Source: Gonium pectorale (Eukaryota > Chlorophyta > Chlorophyceae > Chlamydomonadales > Volvocaceae). Taken from it: DNA of 17,024 nucleotides. Below the pieces are notes generated by a model. It was not told the DNA's origin, did not search any database, and was given only the letters and a program-made list of their open reading frames with translations. The stretch is from assembly GCA_001584585.1 (NCBI GenBank), contig LSYV01000061.1, positions 648,577-665,600 on the forward strand. The letters are read 5' to 3'. The position numbers and the translations under genes were made by a program. Below are positions 9,415 through 17,024 of the stretch, in pieces; positions within the stretch are counted from its first letter, which is position 1, and the number at the start of each line of letters is the position of its first letter.

Positions 9415-12400
9415 TCAAGAGTCCTTCGTGACCGCCGCGACCTGCTTGGCCCGGGCTTTGCGCTTTGCCTTCTCGTGCATGTCGGTTGGGAGCGGCCATT
9501 TTGGCTCCGGGGTGCGCATGGTGATTGCCTTGACAGTTGGCAGCGCTGCGGCAAAGAAAAGAACAGTGGCGGCTCAATAAGGGCGGCGACATTGATTTCC
9601 CGTGCGGGCGCGTATCCACAGGGCAACACTGGCGCCTTGTGCAAACTTCAAGGCAGTGAATGCTGGACACGGCTACCCATGCCTGCTCATTTGGCAGGCT
9701 TAGGCACTAGCGGAACCCAGAATGAAACACATGCTATGCAGGTGCCAGGCTGCAAGCCCCGACAATCTTGGGGTGTCAAGGCCAGCACACACTTACAGTT
9801 GTGGGCTCGGCCATAGCTCTTGCCCTCTCCGCGCCAGTACTGCAAGGGCCGCACCCGGTTGCGGGTGCTACGCCGTGCGCCTTGGTCGTCGACAGTGAGC
9901 CCGACGTCTGCAGAGTCAAAAAGGTCGAGGGTTGAATCAGGCCGGCCTCATACATTGTAAACCGGCGCAAGGCAATGTTATGTTCAGCCTCAACGGAGGA
10001 TTCGTGGAGGGCACAGATGCTCGGAATGGCGTGCGGCGAGGTCCCAAACAGCCTACCCTCTCGCACAGCCAACCACCGTTCGTTCGCCTTACCCGCCAGG
10101 CTCTTGCGGCTAACGACCAGCCGCCTCTTGTGCGCGTGGCCCTCTCCTGCATGGTGCCCCGACGCGCGGCCTTCTTGCGACAAGCCGCCGGACCGTTGCT
10201 CGGACTGCCCCTGGCTGCCCCTGCCGCCGCTGCTTGTAGCAGCGCGCTCAGCGTCGCCACTGCCGCGGCTCCCCGGGCCCCTCGCAGCCGCAGATGCCCC
10301 GTCAACATTGTCCGCGCTTAGGCCGCTGCCACGGGAAGCAGCGCCACTGCCGGGGCGCGTCGCCGCCCGGCTGGTTTCCGGCGCATCGGGCAGGGCCATC
10401 ACCTCCTCCATGGCGACGGCCTCATCATCTTCGTGTCTGTCATCGTCGCCATGCCGCAGGACGCTGACGCCGTCAAGCCCGTCAAGGTCGCCCTCGTTGC
10501 CGTAGTCCGCCCCCGGCTCACCGTCATCACCCGCGCCTGGCGCCCAGTCGTCATGGGCGTCGGGGTCGTCATGGCCGCTGCCGCTGCCGCCGGCACCACC
10601 GTCATCCTCGACTGCAGGTGCTAGCGTTGATGGGGCCGCGAACGCGGCTTCGGCCCTGGCGGCGGGGGCGCGCAGGCTGCCGTCCTGCGGCGCGTCGGCA
10701 GAGCGTCGGCGTGCTGCCTGGAGCCCTCCCGCTGCATCGTCGGCCGAGCCTTTGAGCCCGGGCGTCGCCGTGCAGTTTGCGGCAGCCCCACGGGGATTAC
10801 CATCAGCAAGGACAGCGGCAGCCCCGGCCAGGGTTGGTGTAACCAGGACGGCCTTGGCCACTAGACCTGTCCGGGAGGGTTGCAATAACATAAGGGCGGA
10901 TACTGCTGACCAGATGGAACGTGAGCCCAGTGTCTAATACAGCTCAAGCGCCAAGTGCGGCATTTCTAACACTTTCCGGGGCTCCGAAGGACGGCTAGCT
11001 CTGCCTCCAGAGCACACAACTAGACAGAAGATGCACTTTCCAATGTACAGAATCACTTGGTAGCTGAGGATTGTGACATCCCGCCGTCACCCAAACACCA
11101 ACCTGGATTGAGCTGTGGCGTAGCCTCCTGGTGAGCTATGGGCCACCGATGGCCACCCATCGGTGACGGAGTGCGCGATGGGAAGATGAGCGTGCCAGGC
11201 GCCGCCCTGTGAATGATATCCGCGGCGTCCGATGTGCAGGATATTCGCCGCATTCCTGCAGATGCGAGCCCTGCTGCTTCATCGCAGCTCCCATCTCCCC
11301 GCTCGGCAGCCCTAGAGGAGATCACCGCCCCCCTGCCGCCTGCAGACGGGGGCCTCGGGGGCAGCGTCCCGTTCTGTCGCCGTGCGACGCAGGTTGGCGG
11401 GCCACCCATTGCTTCTGCCGCCCGCTGGACAGCGTTCGCGGCCGCTGTCGCCAAGTTCTGCATCTTGACCACTGCGGGCGTGCCGCTGCTGCTGGAGGTA
11501 GGTTCGCCAGAGGCGGAGGCCGAGTGGTGAGAAGCAGCTGCCGCTGCTGTGGTGCCCTGCTGCTGCTCCACCCCGGCCAGCGGAGTCAATCTGCCCACGA
11601 TGGGCCGCAGCCGCTGCAGCACCGCCTTCGCGGCGGCTGAAGCTGCGGCTCCAATGTCTGCTGCGGTCAGGTTTGGTGTTGCGTGTTCCGCTGCGCTCGT
11701 GTGCGCGTCAACGCTCTCGGGCATGTCTGGCCCGGCATGCCCACCGTCGCCGTGGGCTTCCGCTGCTGCGGGTGCGGCAATCACGCCCTGCACGTCAAGA
11801 ATGGCCCCTTGTAGGAAGCCTCCCTCGCCGTGTCCCGCCAAGTAAGGTGGAGGACTGTCCCCCGCTTGCAAGCGTTGCTGTCGGTTTGATGGGAGCGCCA
11901 ATCTGAGCTGGCTTCGCAACGTCTGCCCGGGAGGCAGGAACGCTGACAGGCGCGGCCGCTTGATGAGGCGCTCAGGCACGCCCTCAATGGGCGTTGCCTC
12001 GGATGTGCTGCACGACTCGTCGGCCTCGCCCGCAGCTGTCTGGATGCCCGTACCCGCGGGTTTCCGCACCGTGAACCGCTCTGGGACGCCCTCGATGGGT
12101 GTCGCGTACAGACGTGCCGGCGTGGTGTGCGCGGACCAGGGCCGCGGGCCGGGACCACCAGCACAGTAAGGCGCTGGCGTTTGCGCTGCGGAGGCATGCG
12201 CGGGGGCGCCCGGGGATGTCTCCGAAGCTGCAGCGGGGACGGCGGCAGCCTCCTCTTCGGGCGGCGCCGAAGCGGCAGCTGCTGCAGCCACGCGCAGAGC
12301 CTGCCGCCGAGCCTCCGCCGCGCGAGCTGCCTCAAGCGCTAGCACCACCAGGTCCTCAAGGTGGGGCTCGGGGAACGTGTCCGATGCTCCGTTTCCTGCT

Positions 12401-13097
12401 GACATCGAAGTGGCCGCTGGCGCTGGCGACTGCTTGGGTTCTGACGCCACAGGAAGCGGCGATGGCGAGGGCAGCGGCCGTGGTGTCATGGCAGCCGGCT
12501 GCGGCCTCGGCTTGGGAGGTGGCGGTTTGAAGGTCAACGTGAACATGCGCGGCTGCGCTCGCCGGCGTGGTCCCCGTTGATGCACTGCCAGGAGCAGGGT
12601 GCGCCGAGAGTTGCCCTCCGACGGGTCGAAGGCGTGCACGATTGGCTGCCTCATCGGCACGCCACCAGTCTTAGGGGTGCTGCTAGCCCGCTCCACAGCA
12701 GCAGCCACCGGGCTGGGTGTAGTTGACGGGCGGCAAGCAGGCGCCACATGCTTGCGGTCCGGCGTGGTACCTGGTCGAGCGCGGAAAGAGCAACATAGGC
12801 TTAGATGGGCTAGCACAAATGCTAACTGTGCTAGTTTACGCGATCAAACTCACGGTTGCGTGCCGCTTGGTCTGTCGCGAGCTGCACTGCTTTCGCGCGG
12901 CGCTTACGGCGAATCCCAGCTCCCGTAATGCTGCCATTGGCAAGAACGGTCCACATCAGTGACGTTTGCAGAAGCGTTGCTAGCAAATGCGCCGCGAACC
13001 TGGTGGTCAACGGCAGCTCCAATGGCCGATGCGACCTCCCGCTCCCGGGCTTTCTCGGCTGCCTGAGGAGCTTGAATATTCTAGCAGAGTCATCCAT
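9415..13097 (-). CDS. CENPC: Centromere protein C (CENP-C) homologue, 5-exon model
   Basis: CENP-C binds the centromeric CENP-A/CENH3 nucleosome and recruits the outer kinetochore. Exons 13097-12854, 12770-11103, 10866-10057, 9907-9797 and 9545-9415 join in frame through four GT-AG introns (83, 236, 149, 251 nt), all phase 1, giving 987 aa. The diagnosis rests on the C terminus: RRSTRNRVRPLQYWRGE (about 919-935) is a full CENP-C motif, with the arginines that contact the H2A-H2B acidic patch and the Tyr-Trp pair that holds the CENP-A tail. Across the next splice it continues YGRAHNSLPTV, matching the YGR-H-SL-TV pattern after the motif in land-plant CENP-C. A basic segment (HKRRLVVSRKSLAGK) precedes the motif. 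The rest is low-complexity: Pro/Ala-rich 85-300, the duplicated peptide ATPIEGVPER (304-313, 340-349), and an acidic stretch at 724-798 (10609-10385). The protein stops 42 residues after the split Ser codon, without an obvious cupin domain. The 5' end is uncertain: the frame is open to 13145 and may continue from an upstream exon. The motif call is strong; exons 1-2 are less certain. Confidence 0.85.
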
Positions 13098-13733
13098 GCT
13101 GTAAAGGGCATCCGCTGCCAGCTTGCAACTCGTAGTTTTGAAATGCTAGCTACAGTCGGTGTGGTTCAGCAACCAGCTATGCTACAAGTGACTGCGGGGT
13201 GGACCCAAATCAAGGTAACAGAACAACAAGCCGTTCCCATGGCCCATGCAGGAGCTCCATTGGACCATGCCGTACGTCCCACGTCAAGCCCAGGCGCTAC
13301 CTCAGGCCGGACCTAAATAACAAATGCACCGCAGTGTGAATGAAGCCGGCACTGTGGGGCGGTGGGCGGCACGAGTGTCTAACGTTTTGCCCTCCATCAG
13401 GCTTCGATGGGGTGGGGCACGCACCGCAAGTCCAACCCCGATTTCGACTCGACCAGTAACGAAAGAAACGTCAGAACCCAAGCTGCTGTGATGCAGCCCC
13501 ACGTTCTGCATGGATCAGGCCAAAGTGGCCCACACAACAGGGCAACAACTGTCCCACTAACGGATAACACCCCGGTCATAAAGCCTCCGCCCCAGCCCTT
13601 CGAGAGCGTCCTTGCAAGGTACAGGACAAAGCACGCGAACTGGAAGCCTAGCATGCATGTCAATGTAATGAATGCACCCCATACAATGCACCCCATACAT
13701 AGCAGTAGTCCGTCCAAGCCACAGCTCGTTCAG
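13098..13733. other. Spacer between NF-YB stop and CENP-C start
   Basis: This 636-bp stretch should hold the NF-YB 3' UTR and the CENP-C promoter or leader, both on the minus strand. The CENP-C frame stays open upstream of its first ATG as far as 13145 (reading LAADALYS before MDDSAR), preceded by possible AG acceptors at about 13125 and 13115, so part of this stretch may be coding. No other gene is visible. Confidence 0.5.
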
Positions 13734-15722
13734 CTACTTCGGCTCCTGCTTCGGCAGCGTGCCCCCCGGCATCATCATGGGCGGCATGCCGGGCGGTAGC
13801 GGTAGACCGGGGAAACCAGCAGGCATCATGCCAGGCGGCAGCGACTGCGGGATGGCAATGGGATACACGTTTGTTAATAGCGAATGAATGCCAGTCTCGG
13901 CGTGGAGCTCTGTAACCCGCATGGTCGCGCTGGCCCCGTGCCCAGGGCGTGCCAAACCAGGGTCGAACCGTCAGACAGCCGCCCTGCGCAACTGAATCTG
14001 CATCCATAAATGCATGTCGTCGGAGGTCCTGTGACCAACCCATAAGTCGCAGACACACCCTGACAACCGTATGCTGCATGCAAGGGGCGCACGACAACGG
14101 GTAGCCCGTCGACTGACGCATCTGTATCCCTGCGCTCCGCCAGCACGGAGCCTCGGTCTTACCTGGAACTGAGCTGGCATCAACCCGAACGGCATACCGC
14201 CCTGCAGCTGGGCACAGCCGAGCGCAAGGAGACGGTCAGACGGGTACCAAGGCGTTGTTGGCACACGGGCCGGCCTGAGACCCATCACCGCTTAACTTGC
14301 CATACCGTACTAGGAACACGCAGCCAGCGTAGGCAGCAGCAGTGCGAACACGTGCATATCTGAGGATTCCTCCGTCCCGAGCCGGCCTCCCTCCCATGCG
14401 AACATCGAGGGGCATTGACTACCGTATGCCTTGGGCCCCTACCTGCGCTTGGAGGTGCTGGTGCGCCGCCTGCTGCTGCGAGGCCGCAGCTGCGGCCGCG
14501 GCCGCAGCCGCCGCCTCCCGCTTCGCCTCCGCTCCCGCGCTCGAGCCGCCACCGGGCTGCTGCTTGGCGACCGCCGCCTGCGCAGCCCATAATCGCAAGC
14601 GGTTTATCCAGGCAAGACCTGGCGGTGTCCCACGAGCGTCACCGGCAACGCGGTGTCATGTCCCCATTGCTGCTATATGCCCATCCCCTCTACTCTACAC
14701 CTCGACCTCGAGCGCAGGTGACTGCGTAAGCGCCATGAACCCAAGGACAAAGCTCGCGGTGCGCATGGGGACCAGGCGAGGAAAGACCATGAAGGCGCCG
14801 CCAACCCACGGCCCTTCATATGAACCGGGAAGCCGCCACGGCGACGCCAGGGGCAGGTATCGCAAGCTTCCCTATCGCAAGCCCTGGCGGCTTGCTGGGG
14901 CGCCTCATGGGCCCCAACTGCCCGTGCAGTGGCGTACCTCAGCCTGCGGAGGGAGCATGGCACACGTAGGTGTCAGGAGGCGAGCAACGCCCGCGCCCAG
15001 AGGCATTCAGGCGCGCGGCTTTCCCCATGGTACCCAGCCTCCCCAACCAGGTTGCCGCCCATGCGCGGCTACATCAAGGGGGTGCCCTAACGGGCTCGGA
15101 GATGGAGGGTCCCGTCCGCCCAAGTGCTCCTGTGCACCACGCCCCCACCAAGGCTGATGCAGGTGCACAAAGCATGCTTGTAAGGATTGACTGGCCCTAT
15201 CCCCCTTCCTCGCCCTTGCCGTAAAGGGCGCTCCGAAAGCTCTCACAAACCAATCACCGCCCTGTGTCTTCCCTGTTCCCGTACCCCTCGCGTCCCACCT
15301 CGCGGAACTTAGCAAGGTATAGCTTGAGCGGCTCCAGGTACTCCTCGAAGCCCAGCGTCGTCATGGCCCAGAGCAGGTCGTCGCCATTGATTGTTTTCCG
15401 CTTCTCCCGCTGGCACTTGTCGCTGGCCCTGGGTGAGTCAGAAGCGGGTCGGTCGTGAGGTGTCCAGCGGGAGCGTGGCGCAACGCCCTAAACCCGTGTG
15501 CACCAACCCCGTGTGCACCAACCCCACCACGCACTCCGAGGTGATGAAGCTGATGAACTCCGATACGCACTCCTGCACCGTCTCCTTGGCGTCCTTTGCT
15601 ATTTTGGCATTCCCCGGCAGCGCCTTCTTCATAATCCGACTGATGTTCGCAATGGGCAGGAACCTGTCCTGCTCCCTAGCGTTGCTGTTGCCATCTTTTC
15701 CATCTCCCTCGTCGCCGCTCAT
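13734..15722 (-). CDS. NFYB: NF-YB, histone-fold subunit of the CCAAT-binding factor (5 exons)
   Basis: NF-YB (HAP3) pairs with NF-YC through a histone fold and, with NF-YA, binds CCAAT boxes in the nucleus. Exons 15722-15535, 15428-15299, 14577-14443, 14207-14163 and 13844-13734 join in frame (introns 106, 721, 235 and 318 nt, all GT-AG), giving 202 aa. After a short acidic N terminus, residues 16-106 form the conserved core, starting [18 protein letters not shown], through [18 protein letters not shown], then across the first splice [35 protein letters not shown] and [12 protein letters not shown]. The core is of the general plant/algal type; the INGDD segment lacks the features of the LEC1 subgroup. 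The tail is an Ala/Gln-rich linker (107-151), a 15-residue microexon ([15 protein letters not shown]), and a Pro/Met/Gly-rich end closing KQEPK. The ATG at 15722 is chosen because it is the only one ahead of the core in frame. The gene diverges from the kinase gene, sharing a 322-bp spacer. Confidence 0.95.
15496..15525. repeat. 15-bp exact tandem duplication in NF-YB intron 1
   Basis: The unit gtgtgcaccaacccc occurs twice without a gap at 15496-15510 and 15511-15525, inside the 106-nt first intron of NF-YB and close to its donor site at 15534. Confidence 0.85.
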
Positions 15723-16044
15723 GGCATGTGCTGAGGTTCGGACGGCAAGAGCGTTACAGTCAGCAAGCCTGGAAAGGCGCCTGGGACAAGAAAATGGGAT
15801 ATGGGAGACGCGCAGTACAGCTTAACCCCGAGCCAGGGCTGTGGTGCTTCTCCTCCTCTATGCAGCGCATACTCGTACAGTTGAAGCTGCCGTGCGTGGC
15901 GCTTCAGAGCCTTCCGGCGTGAAATTAGCAATGGGAGTTTGGAGTCTTTACTAGCGCAAATGCAGTGGCTTGGGCTACGCTGACCCGCCGACCCGCCGAC
16001 CCCTGCGCTTGGGGCCTGGCTTTGGACGAATAGTCATACGCGTG
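15723..16044. promoter_or_regulatory. Shared upstream region of NF-YB (minus) and kinase gene (plus)
   Basis: The two ATG codons lie head to head 322 bp apart, so both promoters and 5' leaders must fit here or overlap the genes. I see no TATA box at a useful distance and no CCAAT box on either strand, hence no sign of self-regulation by NF-Y. A 7-bp unit, gacccgc-cgacccgc-cgaccc, is repeated near 15981-16001. The regulatory role is inferred from position only. Confidence 0.5.
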
Positions 16045-16742
16045 ATGCACGTCTTGCTGCTCGTGGGGGTGCCAGGTTCAGGTGCGAACGCTGTTCAAGG
16101 AGCTCAGACCAACGGTCATGTCACGTCCCCCTTATCGCTCCTGCCAGGGAAAACTACCTTGGCAAGGCGCCTTCGTGATTTGGGCTGGACTGGCATAAAT
16201 CAGGTTGGGCAGCGTTGGGTTTAATGTGGCGCTACGTTGCCCGCGCAGGCGGGGGGCGCCTCAGGCCGCGAAAAGCTCGCACACTGTGCGCGCTTGGTAG
16301 TTCAGGAGCGCCGCCGTCACGCTAGCCCCCTCCCGCCCATGGCGCGCAGGATGAGCTAGGCAGCAGACCAGCCTGCGAGGCAGCTATGTTGGCGGCGCTG
16401 CAGCAGGGTGCGCACGTGGTGGTTGACAGGTACGCAGGGGCTGTAGCGGCGTGGCACAGTTGGGTGGGCGTGCTCTGCCCCCTCGCGCGAGTCGGATACA
16501 GTCCGGGTGCAGCCGTGCGCTCGGTGTTTGCGGCGCCACCTACGCGCCTTCAGCTGAGGGCACATACAGGGGTTCCGCTCCTTTGCGAGCCGAGGTCTTG
16601 CAGTCGGCTGTCTCTCGACCCAATCTGTGCGGCGCGTCTCACATGTGGCGGCGCAACGCAACGCAACGCAACGCAGGTGCAACTTCGACGCATCGCAGCG
16701 GGCGCACTGGATACGCCTGTCCCGGGCGCTGGCGCGCAACAG
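16045..16742 (+). CDS. P-loop kinase related to polynucleotide 5'-kinase, 5' part only
   Basis: Exons 16045-16081, 16148-16203, 16350-16429 and 16677-16742 join in frame by GT-AG introns of 66, 146 and 247 nt. The protein begins MHVLLLVGVPGSGKTTLARR: the Walker A motif GVPGSGKTT is split by intron 1 after the codon for Ser. Exon 2 ends in GINQ and exon 3 continues DELGSRPACEAA, so the joined NQDELGSR-CE segment matches the nucleotide-binding/acceptor region of the AAA_33/PNKP-type kinase family. Exon 3 ends VVVD and exon 4 continues RCNFDASQRAHWIRLSRAL; DRCNFD-x-x-QR-x-x-W is the hallmark of the polynucleotide kinase domain (as in the kinase half of PNKP). A kinase acting on the 5' end of nucleic acid or on a nucleotide is the likely activity; the substrate cannot be read from the sequence. 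A donor (gtaggc) at 16743 shows the gene continues, but no further exon can be read before the window ends in repeats and ambiguous bases. Upstream of 16045 the frame is open but without an earlier ATG, so this start is preferred. Confidence 0.85.
16653..16672. repeat. GCAAC pentanucleotide repeat (4 copies)
   Basis: Four perfect copies of gcaac end four bases before exon 4 of the kinase gene and blend into its acceptor (gcag, 16673-16676), occupying the place where a pyrimidine tract would normally be. Confidence 0.9.
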
Positions 16743-16833
16743 GTAGGCTTGCTGGCTGGGGACATGCGAGGTCAGCTGGCGGTGCCCCACTATGCAATCG
16801 CCTTGGCCTGCTGGTGTTGCGCCTTCTTGGCCT

Positions 16834-16955
16834 TGCTGCGCCCTCTGTCCGTACGTATGGGTGTGCTGCGCCCTCTGTCCGTACGTATGGGTGTGCTGCG
16901 CCCTCTGCCCGTAACGTATGGGTGCTGNGCCNCCTGTCGTACCGTACTGGTGGTT
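16834..16955. repeat. 30-bp tandem repeat decaying into ambiguous sequence at the window end
   Basis: Copies at 16834-16863 and 16864-16893 are identical (start tgctgcgccctctgtccgta). A third from 16894 has one inserted base and one substitution. A fourth, from about 16924, is recognisable but full of small insertions, losses and N. The region from here to 17024 contains several more N and should be treated as low-quality sequence, probably a contig end stalled in the repeat. Confidence 0.85.
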
Positions 16956-17024
16956 GCTGCGCCGCTCGCGTACCCGCGTCGTGGTGTGTGTGCGCTCGCT
17001 ACGCTGNTGNGTNGCTGCNCTACT

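Noticed and set aside
9937..10505. Several open frames on both strands over the acidic part of CENP-C
   Set aside because: They are shadows of GC-rich Asp/Gly/Ala codons in exon 3; only the chosen phase joins to the CENP-C motif.
13397..13717. Hydrophobic minus-strand frame that could suggest a membrane protein
   Set aside because: It lies just beyond the NF-YB stop codon, in the expected 3' UTR, and has no recognisable topology or family signature; an antisense frame is open over the same bases.
15723..16044. Possible CCAAT autoregulation of NF-YB
   Set aside because: I searched both strands of the intergenic stretch by eye for CCAAT or ATTGG and found none.
16249..16330. Alternative third exon of the kinase (acceptor at 16248)
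   Set aside because: It gives residues that do not match the family and soon a stop; the acceptor at 16349 yields DELGSRPACE directly after GINQ and keeps phase to the next donor.

Overview
The window looks like nuclear DNA of a green alga, most likely a chlorophyte of the Chlamydomonas/Volvox (volvocine) kind. The evidence is GC-rich coding exons broken by many short GT-AG introns, long Ala/Pro-rich low-complexity stretches, a (PPSPX)n hydroxyproline-rich glycoprotein, and proteins whose conserved parts resemble land-plant forms. The genus assignment is inference; nothing in the window fixes it. All gene models below were joined by hand from splice signals, reading phase and family motifs, without transcript data.

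Layout, left to right. (1) 1-1632, minus: a 544-codon proline-rich frame (PPSP-type cell-wall/extracellular-matrix glycoprotein) that runs off the left edge. (2) 1633-3853: about 2.2 kb with no recognisable gene, holding small repeats. (3) 3854-7793, minus: a complete ten-exon VPS4 gene, the ESCRT-III disassembly AAA ATPase (426 aa model). (4) 7794-9414: about 1.6 kb between genes. (5) 9415-13097, minus: a five-exon model of about 987 aa ending in a clear CENP-C motif, that is, a centromere/kinetochore protein C homologue; its 5' end is uncertain. (6) 13098-13733: spacer. (7) 13734-15722, minus: a complete five-exon NF-YB (CCAAT-binding histone-fold subunit) gene, 202 aa model. (8) 15723-16044: a 322-bp head-to-head promoter region. 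(9) 16045-16742 and beyond, plus: the 5' part of a P-loop kinase related to polynucleotide 5'-kinases, incomplete because the window ends in a 30-bp tandem repeat with ambiguous bases.

The four genes from 1 to 15722 lie on the minus strand; only the kinase points the other way. They belong to unrelated processes (cell wall, membrane scission, centromere, transcription, nucleic-acid or nucleotide phosphorylation), so this is an ordinary stretch of chromosome and not an operon or a cassette. I found no mobile element, CRISPR array, tRNA or rRNA. I do not see a new multi-gene system. The most valuable results are the CENP-C homologue, whose diagnostic motif is split over two small exons, a conserved duplicated peptide inside it, and the large proline-rich frame at the left edge, which lacks an in-frame ATG at its start and is easily missed.
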